Source: Anianabacter salinae
GTDB lineage: Bacteria > Pseudomonadota > Alphaproteobacteria > Rhodobacterales > Rhodobacteraceae
Direction of reading: 5' to 3'
Assembly: GCF_019061145.1 (NCBI RefSeq)
Contig: NZ_JAHQZS010000001.1
Span: 744,001-808,000 of the forward strand
Length of the DNA stretch: 64,000 nt
In this document: positions 1-8,307 of the stretch, piece after piece
Layout of the letters: every line of letters begins with the position of its first letter
Numbering within the stretch: position 1 is the first letter of the stretch
Made by a program: the position numbers and the translations under genes
Notes under the pieces: model-generated
Told to the model about the DNA's origin: nothing
What the model saw: the letters and a program-made list of their open reading frames with translations, nothing else
Databases searched by the model: none

Positions 1-403
1 TGTGCGGGCCAAGGTATTGCGACAGCGCGATGGCGGGCAGACCTTGCAACGCCGCTTCCATCGCGGCGCCAAGAGTGCCGGAATAGACCGCGTTCTCGGC
101 CGAGTTGTTGCCCCGGTTCACGCCCGACAGCACCAGGTCGGGCGGCGATCCCGCCATCACGTCATGCAGACCCGCCAGGACGCAGTCGGCGGGCGAGCCT
201 TCGGCGGCAAAGACCCGGTCGCTGTATTGCACGATCATCGTGGGGTGGGCATGGCTGGTCGCGTGGGCGACACCCGATTGCTCGAAGGCGGGGGCGACGG
301 TCCAGACCTCGCCGCCCGGGCCCGCGATCTCGGCCGCGATCTCGTGCAGGACCTTCAGGCCCTCGGCGTTGATGCCGTCGTCGTTGGTGATGAGTATCCG
401 CAT
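1..403 (-). CDS. surE: 5'/3'-nucleotidase SurE, partial (C-terminus beyond window)
   Basis: SurE is a divalent-metal phosphatase that removes phosphate from nucleoside 5'- and 3'-monophosphates in the cytoplasm. The reverse-strand reading begins [10 protein letters not shown], the family's N-terminal metal site with the Asp pair at residues 8-9. SGVNRGNN at residues 93-100 is the second metal and active-site signature. Start 403 is chosen because the protein normally begins exactly at MRIL and a purine-rich GGGGCAGG lies just upstream. About 134 codons are inside the window, roughly half of a 250-residue SurE; the rest lies left of base 1. The 76 bases between it and the next gene show nothing recognisable. 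Confidence 0.93.
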   Translation of the reverse strand, partial: MRILITNDDGINAEGLKVLHEIAAEIAGPGGEVWTVAPAFEQSGVAHATSHAHPTMIVQYSDRVFAAEGSPADCVLAGLHDVMAGSPPDLVLSGVNRGNNSAENAVYSGTLGAAMEAALQGLPAIALSQYLGPH

Positions 404-479
404 GCCTGCCCCGAGGTTTTGTCTTTGTTAGGCGACAGCCGCCCGCGCGGCAAGGCGGGGTTGCGCATTCAGGCGCCCG

Positions 480-1136
480 TCAAAGCCCGATCCCTGCCAG
501 AAGCCGCGCCGCTTCGGCCTCGGGCCGGGCCAGGGCGGCGCGATCCTCACCGGGAAAGAACCGCGCGCGGGTGGCGGTGGGCATCGGTGCAGGCGTCAGC
601 ACATGAACCTTGGGGCCAAGCCGCGCCGTCTCGGCCGCCCAGGCACGGGCCAGCGCGATCTGCGCCGCCTTGGTCGCGGCATAGGCGCCAAAGAACTTTT
701 CGCCTACATGGGGGTCGTCGAAAAACACCGCCGCGCCGTCCTCCGGCCGCAGCAGCGGCGAGACCATCGGGATCAGCGTCGCCGTTGCGGTGACATTGAC
801 GGCAAGCGCCTTGTCGAAGTCCTTGGCGGCAACGTGATCGGCGGGCGACAGCGGCGGCGCCTGCACCGCCGTGTGGACCCACAGGCGCACCCCCCCCCAG
901 CGATCAAAGATCGACCGGCACAGATGCGCCATCGCGCCCGGCGTGGTCACATCCATCGGCGCAAGCGTCGCTTGTCCGCCCTTTGCCTTGATGCGGTCGT
1001 CCAGGTCTTCCAGCCCGCCGACGGTGCGGGCGACGGCGACAACGTGGAAACGCGGGGCCAGCGCCTCGGCTATCGCGGCGCCAAGGCCGCGCGAGGCACC
1101 GGTGACAAGAACGGGGCGGTCGGGCTGATCGGTCAT
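480..1136 (-). CDS. SDR-family protein with degenerate active site
   Basis: A 218-residue Rossmann protein of the short-chain dehydrogenase/reductase family. The nucleotide-binding TGASRGLG is at residues 12-19 and the YxxxK pair at Tyr152/Lys156 (YAATKAAQ). Other catalytic landmarks are missing. The catalytic Ser, expected 12-13 residues before the Tyr, falls in VFFDDP, where Phe and Asp occupy the place, and the structural NNAG is replaced by HTAVQ. It may therefore not be an ordinary NAD(P)H oxidoreductase. The substrate cannot be read from sequence. It is transcribed towards surE and divergently from bioY, with about 105 bp between the two starts. Confidence 0.8.
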   Translation of the reverse strand: MTDQPDRPVLVTGASRGLGAAIAEALAPRFHVVAVARTVGGLEDLDDRIKAKGGQATLAPMDVTTPGAMAHLCRSIFDRWGGVRLWVHTAVQAPPLSPADHVAAKDFDKALAVNVTATATLIPMVSPLLRPEDGAAVFFDDPHVGEKFFGAYAATKAAQIALARAWAAETARLGPKVHVLTPAPMPTATRARFFPGEDRAALARPEAEAARLLAGIGL

Positions 1137-1241
1137 GGCGCACGCTTTGTCACCGGCGGGGCGTTAGCGCAAGCCGTGTTGACACTGTGTCGCGCAGAGT
1201 GGATTTTCAGCGCAAACCCAGAACCGAAGGACGCACACGAC

Positions 1242-1802
1242 ATGACCCTCACCAAAGCCCTCCTGCCCGGCCTGAGCCTGACCCAGAAGGCGGCGATGGC
1301 CGTTGCCGGCTCGCTGTTCATCGCGCTGGCCGCACAGATCGCGGTGCCGTTCTACCCGGTGCCGATGACGCTGCAGACGCTTGCGATCCTGATCGTCGGC
1401 CTGACCTTCGGCGCGCGGCTTGGCGGCGCGACGCTGCTTCTGTATCTGGCCGAGGGCGCGGTTGGCCTTCCGGTCTTTGCCAACGGCGCCTCGACGCTGG
1501 CCTACATGATGGGCCCGACCGGCGGCTTCCTGATCGGCTTTGCGATGATGGCGGTTCTGGCTGGTCTGGCCGTTGAAACCGGCCTTGCGCGCGGTTTCGT
1601 GCGGATGGCGATTGCTGCAGTCGTGGTGTCGCTTCTGCTTTACGTTCCCGGGCTTGCATGGCCTGCCGCGCTGATGGGCAAGACGATGCCCGAGCTGTGG
1701 TCGGGCTGGATGTCGCCGTTCCTGATTGGTGATGCGGTCAAGGCGGTTCTGGCGGCGCTGGTCGTCACCGGCGGCTGGGCCGCGCTGGGCAAGCGCGCCT
1801 GA
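1242..1802 (+). CDS. bioY: Biotin transporter S component BioY
   Basis: BioY is the substrate-binding membrane subunit of the ECF biotin transporter; in alphaproteobacteria it may work alone or with BioMN. The 186-residue product is strongly hydrophobic with about six membrane segments. It has the family's PFYPVPMTLQT at the first loop and GGATLLLYLAEGAVGLPVF in the middle. The start at 1242 (MTLTKALLPG) gives the usual BioY length; the frame is open further upstream but that part overlaps the SDR gene and has no family content. No bioMN or other biotin genes are in the window. I did not see a clear BioR-type operator in the upstream 105 bp. Confidence 0.93.
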   Translation: MTLTKALLPGLSLTQKAAMAVAGSLFIALAAQIAVPFYPVPMTLQTLAILIVGLTFGARLGGATLLLYLAEGAVGLPVFANGASTLAYMMGPTGGFLIGFAMMAVLAGLAVETGLARGFVRMAIAAVVVSLLLYVPGLAWPAALMGKTMPELWSGWMSPFLIGDAVKAVLAALVVTGGWAALGKRA

Positions 1803-1828
1803 TCCGACGGCCACGCCCTGAAATGATG

Positions 1829-1857
1829 AACGCCGCGCCTTCGGGCGCGGCGTTTTT
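1829..1857 (+). terminator. Rho-independent terminator after bioY
   Basis: An 11-bp GC-rich stem (AACGCCGCGCC paired with GGCGCGGCGTT) around a TTCG-type loop, followed on the plus strand by a run of five T. It lies 27 bases after the bioY stop and just before the 3' end of the convergent minus-strand gene, so it could serve both directions. The T run favours bioY. Confidence 0.85.
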
Positions 1858-1868
1858 CGTTCGGGCGT

Positions 1869-2138
1869 TCAGCCGCCAAGAACGGCAAGCGTGCGGGTGC
1901 GGCCCTTGTCCGACAGGATGACGCGGTCGCCGCGGATCGCAGCGATGACGCCCAGCCCCGAGACCTTTGCGCCCCGGCGCACCTTCACGATCTTTCCCGA
2001 TGAAAACCGGATCAGCGCCTCCTGGTTGTCGCTTGGCCCCATCACGCCGATCAGCGCGGTGCCGTCCAGCGACAGGCGGTTCGCCTCGGTCGCGTAACCC
2101 TCGACGGGGCTCGGTTGGGGGGATGTCTGCTCGGCCAT
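1869..2138 (-). CDS. Conserved small protein of unknown function (89 aa)
   Basis: I do not recognise a named family. The product is an 89-residue soluble protein with a short polar N-terminus (MAEQTSPQPSPVEGY) and then a compact, probably all-beta part. That part has repeated short strands and turns (ALIRFSSGKIVKVRRGAKV, GDRVILSDKGRTRTL) and resembles a small barrel or SH3-like fold. The frame is open to 2294, but ATG 2138 is preceded by AAAGGAG at good spacing, so the longer reading is rejected. It is convergent with bioY and separated from purF by about 170 bp, so it is probably monocistronic. Confidence 0.75.
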   Translation of the reverse strand: MAEQTSPQPSPVEGYATEANRLSLDGTALIGVMGPSDNQEALIRFSSGKIVKVRRGAKVSGLGVIAAIRGDRVILSDKGRTRTLAVLGG

Positions 2139-2306
2139 GTTCGTGTCGCTCCTTTGCGCGGCAGTCTTGTCGGACTGCTGCGCTAGGGGGCGGCGAGGGC
2201 CTTGTAAACAAGGCGCCAGAGCGATGCGCCAAAGCCCGCGCACGCCGCGCGGCGACAGGCGGAATGCCGCCCGGGCCGCGCTGCGCTGGCGCAAACGTGA
2301 CCGGCG

Positions 2307-3779
2307 CTATTCGGCGGCGGTCTTGAGCCGGAAGCCTTCCTCGATCTTGTCGGAGGGCGCGACAGGGTATTCGCCCGAGAAACACGCATCGCAATATTGC
2401 GGCTGCTTGGGGTCGCGGCCATTGGCCTCGCCCACGGCGCGATACAGACCATCAAGCGAGATGAACTTGATGCTGTCGACCTCAAGATGCTCGCGCATCT
2501 CGTCCTCGGACATGGTCGCGGCCAGCAGTTTTTCCCGCTCGGGCGTGTCGACGCCGTAAAAGCACGGCCAAGCGGTCGGCGGCGAGGCGACGCGGAAATG
2601 AACCTCGGCTGCCCCGGCATCGAGGATCATGTCCTTGATCTTGCGGCTGGTGGTGCCGCGCACGACCGAGTCGTCGACAAGGATCACGCGCTTGCCCTCG
2701 ACCAGCTTGCGATTGACGTTCAGCTTCAGCCGCACGCCCATGTTGCGGATCTGTTCGGTCGGTTCGATGAAGGTCCGGCCCATGTACTGGTTGCGGGTGA
2801 TCCCCATGCCGTAGGGGATGCCCGATTCCTGGCTGTAGCCGATGGCGGCAGGCGTTCCGCCGTCGGGCACCGGGCAGACAAGATCGGCGTCCACATGGGT
2901 TTCGCGCGCAAGCTCGACGCCGATCTGGCGGCGGGTCTCATAGACCGAGCGGCCGCCGTAATGGCTGTCGGGGCGCGAGAAATAGACGTGCTCAAAGATG
3001 CAGAAGCGAGGCTTCTTGTGCTCGAACGGGCGGTGGCTGGTCAATTCGCCGTTCTCGATCACCACCATCTCGCCCGGCGCGACCTCGCGCTCGAACTCGG
3101 CGCCGATGATGTCGAGCGCGCAGGTTTCGGACGACAGCACCCAGCCGCCGCCGACGCGGCCCAGCACCAGCGGGCGCACGCCAAGCGCATCACGCACCCC
3201 GATCAGCTTGGTCCGGGTCATCGCCACGACGCTGAACGCGCCCTCGACGCGGCGCAGCGCATCCTTCATCCGCTCGGGGATCGTGCGCTGCAGCGAGCGT
3301 GCCATCAGGTGGATGATGCATTCGCTGTCCGAGGAAGACTGAAAGATCGAGCCGCGCTCGATCAGCTCGCGGCGCAGGGCGGCGGCATTGGTGATGTTGC
3401 CGTTATGCGCGATGGCGACGCCGCCGACAGAGAATTCACCGAAGAACGGCTGCACGTCGCGGATCTGGGTGTTGCCCTTGGACCCGGCGGTGGAATAGCG
3501 CACATGCCCGATGGCCAAGGGGCCGGGCAGCGTTTCCATCAGCGACACCTTGGTGAAGTTGTCGCGCACATAGCCAAAGCGGCGGGCCGAGTTGAAGCCG
3601 TGGGCGACGTCATGGCTGACGATGCCGCCCGCCTCTTGTCCGCGGTGTTGCAGGGCGTGAAGACCAAGCGCGACAAAGTTCGCCGCATCCGAAAGACCGA
3701 TGACGCCAAAGACGCCACATTCCTCTCTCAGCTTGTCGTCATCGAAAGGGTGGGCACGCCAGTCGTCGGTATCGACCAT
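2307..3779 (-). CDS. purF: Amidophosphoribosyltransferase PurF
   Basis: Catalyses the first committed step of purine synthesis, PRPP + glutamine to 5-phosphoribosylamine. The 490-residue protein has an N-terminal Ntn glutaminase whose nucleophile is Cys21 in EECGVFG, so a short propeptide is probably removed. The C-terminal phosphoribosyltransferase domain has the PRPP loop VILVDDSVVRGTTS. CFYGVD and YCDACFSGEYP near the C-terminus are the cysteine motifs of the iron-sulfur (Bacillus-type) PurF class. It lies downstream of cvpA, as in many bacteria, after a 102-bp gap. purL lies at the other end of the window. Confidence 0.97.
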   Translation of the reverse strand: MVDTDDWRAHPFDDDKLREECGVFGVIGLSDAANFVALGLHALQHRGQEAGGIVSHDVAHGFNSARRFGYVRDNFTKVSLMETLPGPLAIGHVRYSTAGSKGNTQIRDVQPFFGEFSVGGVAIAHNGNITNAAALRRELIERGSIFQSSSDSECIIHLMARSLQRTIPERMKDALRRVEGAFSVVAMTRTKLIGVRDALGVRPLVLGRVGGGWVLSSETCALDIIGAEFEREVAPGEMVVIENGELTSHRPFEHKKPRFCIFEHVYFSRPDSHYGGRSVYETRRQIGVELARETHVDADLVCPVPDGGTPAAIGYSQESGIPYGMGITRNQYMGRTFIEPTEQIRNMGVRLKLNVNRKLVEGKRVILVDDSVVRGTTSRKIKDMILDAGAAEVHFRVASPPTAWPCFYGVDTPEREKLLAATMSEDEMREHLEVDSIKFISLDGLYRAVGEANGRDPKQPQYCDACFSGEYPVAPSDKIEEGFRLKTAAE

Positions 3780-3881
3780 AAGTTCGAATCCATGGGGGAC
3801 GGTGTTGCGCCCGTCATACGGAAAACACGGGCAGGTGTCACGGAACGATCACATAAGTCCGTGCGCCTTTGGCGCAAGGGC

Positions 3882-4442
3882 TCAGATCTCGCACTCGCCC
3901 GCGTTCACAAGCTCTTCATAGCGCTGCACGATCCAGCCGGGCGCATCCGTGGGCACCGCCTGATTGATGTCGTCCTGTGCGCCCGCGAAGATCTGCGCGG
4001 TGCGGGAATTGTCCACAACCGGATAGCTGTCGTCGAGAACGATGCGGTCATAGAGCACCAGCGCGACCGCAACCAGCACCAGCCCCCGCACGACACCGAA
4101 CAGGAACCCAAGCCCCTGATCGACGCCGCCGAGCGCCGAGCGCTGGATCAGCGAGGAAAACAGCGGCGTGAACAGCGACACGATCACCAGAGCGACGGCG
4201 AAGACGGCCGCGAAGGCGGCGATCACCGACAACTCGCAGCTGTCGCGCAGGAAATCGCCCACATAGGGGATTTCCTTGACGAGCGGCATGGCGCGGGGCG
4301 CGAACAGAAACGCCACCACTGCGGCGCCGACCCATCCGACGATGGCCATCAATTCACGCGTCAGCCCGCGCGCATAGGCGAGGATTGCGGAAAGAAGGAT
4401 GACGATGGCGACGCCACCGTCCAGAATCGTGAAGCTGTCCAT
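3882..4442 (-). CDS. cvpA: CvpA family membrane protein
   Basis: A 186-residue inner-membrane protein of the CvpA family, linked elsewhere to colicin V production and envelope or bile stress. Four hydrophobic segments are visible, beginning ILDGGVAIVILLSAILAYA and AIVGWVGAAVVAFLF. The family motif YARGLTRELMAIVGW follows helix 1, and GAxxGxxRGLVLV occurs as GFLFGVVRGLVLV. It sits in the conserved order radA-cvpA-purF on the minus strand, 21 bases after radA, so it is likely cotranscribed with radA. Its biochemical role is not settled. Confidence 0.9.
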   Translation of the reverse strand: MDSFTILDGGVAIVILLSAILAYARGLTRELMAIVGWVGAAVVAFLFAPRAMPLVKEIPYVGDFLRDSCELSVIAAFAAVFAVALVIVSLFTPLFSSLIQRSALGGVDQGLGFLFGVVRGLVLVAVALVLYDRIVLDDSYPVVDNSRTAQIFAGAQDDINQAVPTDAPGWIVQRYEELVNAGECEI

Positions 4443-4463
4443 GCCCCTCTCTCCGGCGGGAGG

Positions 4464-5828
4464 TCAGCCCGCCCCGAAAATCTCACCCACGAACCGCGTC
4501 AGATCCGGCATTTGTCGCATCGTCAGGCCGGTTCCCGGGCCCGTCTTGCTGCGTTCCGGCGCAATCGCCGTGGAGAAACCAAGTTTCTCCGCCTCTTTCA
4601 ACCTGTTTTCGGTCTGACCCACCGGCCGAAGCGCGCCAGACAGCGAGATTTCACCGAAAACAACTGTATCGGCGGGAAGCGCCGCATCTTCGCGCGCCGA
4701 TAAAAGTGCCGCCGCCACCGCCAGATCGGCGGCCGGTTCGCTGATCTTCATCCCGCCCGCGACGTTCAGGTAGACATCGAGGCCGGTGAAGGGGATGCCG
4801 CAGCGCGCCTCGAGCACGGCAAGGATCATCGCAAGGCGCCCGCCATCCCAGCCGACGACGGTGCGGCGCGGCTGGCTGTGGGGTGTCGGCGCGACGAGCG
4901 CCTGGAACTCGACCAGCACCGGGCGCGTGCCCTCGATGCCCGCAAAGACGACCGAACCGGGCGCGGGCGCGTCGCGGTCCGACAGGAACAGTGCCGATGG
5001 GTTCGCGACCTCGGCCAACCCGCCGCCAGTCATCTCGAAGACGCCGATCTCGTCGGCAGGGCCGAAGCGGTTCTTGACCGCGCGCAGGATGCGGAACTGG
5101 TGCCCGCGCTCGCCCTCGAAATACAGCACGGTATCGACCATATGCTCGACGACGCGCGGACCGGCGATCTGGCCGTCCTTGGTGACGTGCCCCACAAGGA
5201 TCACCGCCGTGCCGCGCCGCTTGGCGAAACTGACCAGCTCATGCGCGGCGGCGCGCACTTGGGACACCGAGCCGGGCGCGCTGCCGACGTTGTCGGCCCA
5301 CATCGTCTGGATCGAATCGATGATCGCGAGCGCGGGGCGCACGGTGTCGAGCGTGGTGAGGATGTCGCGCAGGTTGGTTTCCGCCCCGAGCCTGACCGGC
5401 GCCTGTTCGAGGCCAAGGCGCTGGGCACGCATCCGCACCTGCGCGCTGGCTTCCTCGCCGGAGATGTACAGGCAATCGAGGCCCTGCTGCGCAAAGCGCG
5501 CGGCGGCCTGCAAGAGCAGCGTCGACTTGCCGATGCCGGGATCGCCCCCCACCAGGATTGCCGAGCCGGGCACCAGTCCGCCGCCCAGAACCCGGTCGAG
5601 TTCCGCCAGCCCCGAGGAGGTGCGCGGCGGCGCCGCCTCGGCGGTCGACAGATCGCTGAGGGCGATAGAGGCGCCCCGCGCGGCGCCGAGGGCCGTCTTG
5701 GCAGGCCCGGAAGAGAGCGGCGCCTCCTCGAGGATGGAGTTCCAGGCGCCGCAGGCCTCGCAGCGCCCGGACCATTTGGAATGGGACGCGCCGCAGGACT
5801 GGCAGGTGAAGGTGGGTGACTTGGCCAT
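4464..5828 (-). CDS. radA: DNA repair protein RadA (Sms)
   Basis: RadA is a RecA-like helicase that extends heteroduplex during homologous recombination. The 454-residue product shows the full family order: an N-terminal C4 zinc finger (CQSCG and CEACG, residues about 9-27), Walker A GGDPGIGKST near residue 94, the RadA signature KNRFG, and a C-terminal Lon-protease-like domain (GGMKISEPAADLAVAAALLS). Start 5828 gives the standard MAK-F-CxxCG N-terminus. The 130 bp upstream carries a two-hairpin repeat and no gene. Confidence 0.96.
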   Translation of the reverse strand: MAKSPTFTCQSCGASHSKWSGRCEACGAWNSILEEAPLSSGPAKTALGAARGASIALSDLSTAEAAPPRTSSGLAELDRVLGGGLVPGSAILVGGDPGIGKSTLLLQAAARFAQQGLDCLYISGEEASAQVRMRAQRLGLEQAPVRLGAETNLRDILTTLDTVRPALAIIDSIQTMWADNVGSAPGSVSQVRAAAHELVSFAKRRGTAVILVGHVTKDGQIAGPRVVEHMVDTVLYFEGERGHQFRILRAVKNRFGPADEIGVFEMTGGGLAEVANPSALFLSDRDAPAPGSVVFAGIEGTRPVLVEFQALVAPTPHSQPRRTVVGWDGGRLAMILAVLEARCGIPFTGLDVYLNVAGGMKISEPAADLAVAAALLSAREDAALPADTVVFGEISLSGALRPVGQTENRLKEAEKLGFSTAIAPERSKTGPGTGLTMRQMPDLTRFVGEIFGAG

Positions 5829-5870
5829 GGGGCTATTTGCGATGTTCTGCAGGCGTTCCGCAAGGGGGGC

Positions 5871-5957
5871 GGTCCTGCGGGGGCATCGAGCCCCCGCCGG
5901 ACCGCATGGGAGGCTCTGCCTCCCAAACCCTCCGGAGGTATTTGCAGACCAAAGATG
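5871..5957. repeat. Intergenic hairpin cluster with CCTCCGGAGGTATTTG motif
   Basis: The radA-PqiA-like gap holds an imperfect stem at 5871-5903 (GGTCC and GCGGGGGC arms, one mismatch). A perfect 7-bp stem with a 3-base loop follows at 5908-5924 (GGGAGGC/GCCTCCC). Next come the palindrome CCTCCGGAGG (5929-5938) and GTATTTGCAGACCAAAGATG. Related GTATTT...CAAAGAAG strings occur at 15111-15129 and in an inverted pair at 47599-47669. From memory such strings are common between genes in Rhodobacterales. They may be terminators or dispersed small repeats. Confidence 0.6.
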
Positions 5958-5960
5958 GGG

Positions 5961-6392
5961 TCAGCGTTTCTCGGACAGGCTGAGGGTGAGCGAGGCGAGG
6001 ATGCAGGCGGTGAAGAGGTAGAGCCCCCAGGCGGTTTCCACGCGCCCGACGCCGGTGCCCTTGGCGAGAACGATGTAGAGCGCGACGAGGAAGACATCGG
6101 CCATGGCGAATTTCGTCAGGACCGTGAGAGCGGGGAGCCAGCGGCGGGGCAGGCAGCCAAGCTGGATGGCGGCGAGGGCAAGGGTTTTCGCGTAGGGCAG
6201 GACGAGGGCGAAGAGCGCGACGATCAGGGCCAGCGCCGGGTCGGTGCGCCAGAGCGATGCGATGCCCGACAGGACCGAGATTTCCGACAGGCCGAAAAGG
6301 GGGAGCAGGCCCGCGCGCAGAAGCGGGGCGGTCCAGGCGAGGGGGAAGAGGATGAGGAGGGAGAGGTTGGTGTAGAGGCGGAGCGTGCGCAT
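5961..6392 (-). CDS. Paraquat-inducible protein A (PqiA)-like membrane protein
   Basis: A 143-residue protein with four hydrophobic segments: LSLLILFPLAWTAPLL, ALALIVALFALVLPYAKTLAL, FAMADVFLVALYIVLA and LYLFTACILASLTLSL. It has the single-domain PqiA arrangement, including the loop FPLAWTAPLL...LFGLSEISVLSG and KFAMADVFLVALYIV. PqiA proteins work with MCE-domain proteins in lipid traffic between membranes. The ORF can be extended to 6425 (adding MPSETFSVRLR). Neither start has a well-spaced ribosome site, and 6392 is preferred because MRTLRL resembles the family start. The low-G+C ORF and mlaFE are the neighbours; no MCE gene is in the window. Confidence 0.7.
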   Translation of the reverse strand: MRTLRLYTNLSLLILFPLAWTAPLLRAGLLPLFGLSEISVLSGIASLWRTDPALALIVALFALVLPYAKTLALAAIQLGCLPRRWLPALTVLTKFAMADVFLVALYIVLAKGTGVGRVETAWGLYLFTACILASLTLSLSEKR

Positions 6393-6485
6393 CCTCAATC
6401 TCACTGAAAATGTTTCACTGGGCATTTTCTCGGCGCATTGTCAGTGTCCTGATGAGTGAGATTTATCCTGAAAGGAAAGCCCTAA

Positions 6486-6761
6486 ATGGACCTGGCGCCT
6501 GTTACTATTGCCATAGCGCTTATTTCCGCGGCCTTGTGGTTCTACGCCTGTAAGACTGTGTCACGAAAGCAGGAGCTAGCCCGCCGTATTCGTGCTGCTG
6601 CTCCGGGCGAGCAACTTGATCGCGGAGGAGTAGAAATTGTTGATGGACAAGCAAGATACGACCTCATCGCGACGCTTCGCCATCAGGCGCGTTGGAACCG
6701 CTTTGCAGCACTCTTCACGGCTCTAGCGCTAATTGCCCAAGCAGTCGATCCACTAGTCTAG
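6486..6761 (+). CDS. Unknown small membrane protein, low-G+C orphan
   Basis: A 91-residue protein with a hydrophobic N-terminal helix (VTIAIALISAALWFYAC), a polar middle (residues about 25-65) and a second hydrophobic helix at the C-terminus (FAALFTALALIAQAV). I recognise no family. AAAGGAAA lies at good spacing before ATG 6486, so translation is plausible. Base use differs sharply from the neighbours: many codons end in A or T and the local G+C looks close to 50-55 percent against well over 60 elsewhere. It stands alone on the plus strand between the PqiA-like gene and mlaF, which looks like acquired or replaced DNA. Confidence 0.6.
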   Translation: MDLAPVTIAIALISAALWFYACKTVSRKQELARRIRAAAPGEQLDRGGVEIVDGQARYDLIATLRHQARWNRFAALFTALALIAQAVDPLV

Positions 6762-6778
6762 CGTGATTGGATTGCAGA

Positions 6779-7525
6779 TCACCTCACCGCCTCGATCGGT
6801 CCCGTCGCGCGGCCGTGGATGAACTGGTCAAGATAGGGATCGCCCGAGGCGTCCATCCCGGCGACGGGGCCGGTCCACTGGATCACCCCATTGTGCAGCA
6901 TCGCCACGCGGTCGGCGATGGCGCGCACGGAGGTCATGTCATGGGTGATGGTCATGGCGGTTGCGCCCATCTCGGTGACGATCTCACGGATCAGGTCGTT
7001 TATGACGCCCGACATGATCGGGTCGAGGCCGGTGGTGGGCTCGTCGAAGAAGATGATCTCGGGTTCGGCCGCGATGGCGCGGGCAAGACCGACGCGTTTC
7101 TGCATGCCGCCTGAAAGCTCGGCGGGGAACAGATCGGCGGTCTCGGGCTGCAGGCCGACGCGGCGCAGTTTCTCGATGGCGATCTCGCGCGCCTCTGCCT
7201 TGGGGCGTTTTTGCGTGCCGCGCAGGAGGCGGAAGGCGACGTTCTGCCAGACGGTCATCGAATCGAACAGCGCGCCGCCCTGGAACAGCATGCCGAAGCG
7301 GGCGAGAAAGGCGTCGCGGTCGGCGCGGGTCACATCCTCGCTGTCCAGCGTGATGCTGCCCGCATCGGGGCGCACGAGGCCAAGGATGCATTTCAGCAGG
7401 ACCGACTTGCCGGTGCCCGAGCCGCCAATGACCACCATGCTTTCGCCGCGCGGGATCGTCAGGTCGATGCCTTGCAGGACATGCTTGGCGCCGAAGGATT
7501 TATGGACGCCGGACAGCTCGATCAT
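6779..7525 (-). CDS. mlaF: ABC transporter ATP-binding protein, MlaF type
   Basis: The ATPase of an MCE/Mla-type phospholipid transporter between the inner and outer membrane. The 248-residue protein has Walker A GGSGTGKS, signature LSGGMQKRV, Walker B EIIFFDEPTTGLDP and the family start MIELSGVHKSFG. Its ATG shares four bases (ATGA, 7522-7525) with the stop of mlaE, so the two are translationally coupled. Large in-frame extensions upstream are only antisense and overlapping frames. No mlaD gene follows; instead the strand changes to the low-G+C ORF. Confidence 0.93.
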   Translation of the reverse strand: MIELSGVHKSFGAKHVLQGIDLTIPRGESMVVIGGSGTGKSVLLKCILGLVRPDAGSITLDSEDVTRADRDAFLARFGMLFQGGALFDSMTVWQNVAFRLLRGTQKRPKAEAREIAIEKLRRVGLQPETADLFPAELSGGMQKRVGLARAIAAEPEIIFFDEPTTGLDPIMSGVINDLIREIVTEMGATAMTITHDMTSVRAIADRVAMLHNGVIQWTGPVAGMDASGDPYLDQFIHGRATGPIEAVR

Positions 7526-8307
7526 GCCGAGAAGAACAGTTCGGTGAGGACGTAGTTGGAGGCGAGGATCATCACCGACGACGACACCACGGCGTTGGTG
7601 GTGGCGCGGCCCACGCCCTCGGCGCCGCGGCCCGAGTTCATGCCGTGGTAGCAGCCCATCAGCGCCACGATGAAGCCGAAGACCGCCGCCTTGACGAGAC
7701 CCGAGACCACGTCGCCCGCGACAAGGAACTGCGCGGTGTTGGTCAGGTAGGTGGCCGCGTTGAAATCCAGCCGCGAGGTGCCGACAAGGTAGCCGCCCAT
7801 GATCCCGATTACGTCGCCGACGCCCGCCAGCAGCGGCAGCGCGAGCGTGGCGGCGAGGATGCGCGGCGCGGCGAGGTATTTCATCGGGTTGGTGGACAGC
7901 GTCGTCAGGGCATCGATCTGCTCGGTCACTTTCATCGTGCCGAGTTCCGCCGCGATGGCCGATGCGACGCGGCCCGAGACCATCAGGCCGGTCAGCACCG
8001 GGCCAAGCTCTCGCACCATGCCGATGGCGACGATCTGCGGCACCACGGCTTCGGCGTTGAAGCGCGCGCCGCCCGCGTAGATCTGCAAGGCCAGCGCGCC
8101 GCCGGTGAACAGCGTCGTCAGTGCCACGACAGGCAGCGAGAACCAGCCGATCGTCAGAAGGGCGGTGCCGAATTCGCGGACGTAGAGCGGCGGGCGCAGG
8201 ATCTGGCTGACCGCGTCGGCGGCGAATATGGCCACGCTGCCGATGGCGGCCAACAGCGAGAGCGTGGCGCGCCCCAGCGCCGCGAGGGGCGACAGGAGCG
8301 TGTCCAT
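7522..8307 (-). CDS. mlaE: ABC transporter permease, MlaE family
   Basis: The 261-residue inner-membrane permease partner of MlaF. It has the MlaE-domain hallmarks: five to six hydrophobic helices, RELGPVLTGLMVSGRVASAIAAELGTMKVTEQIDAL in the cytoplasmic loop (only the start matters: RELGPVL), and the ending GCYHG...GAEGVGRATTNAVV. The start at 8307 overlaps the alr stop by one base (TGATG), so alr, mlaE and mlaF form one coupled unit. It acts in maintenance of outer-membrane lipid asymmetry. Confidence 0.92.
   Translation of the reverse strand: MDTLLSPLAALGRATLSLLAAIGSVAIFAADAVSQILRPPLYVREFGTALLTIGWFSLPVVALTTLFTGGALALQIYAGGARFNAEAVVPQIVAIGMVRELGPVLTGLMVSGRVASAIAAELGTMKVTEQIDALTTLSTNPMKYLAAPRILAATLALPLLAGVGDVIGIMGGYLVGTSRLDFNAATYLTNTAQFLVAGDVVSGLVKAAVFGFIVALMGCYHGMNSGRGAEGVGRATTNAVVSSSVMILASNYVLTELFFSA

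Noticed and set aside
2397-4703. 768-codon plus-strand frame antisense to purF and cvpA
   Set aside because: No family content; the opposite strand has unmistakable PurF and CvpA motifs throughout.
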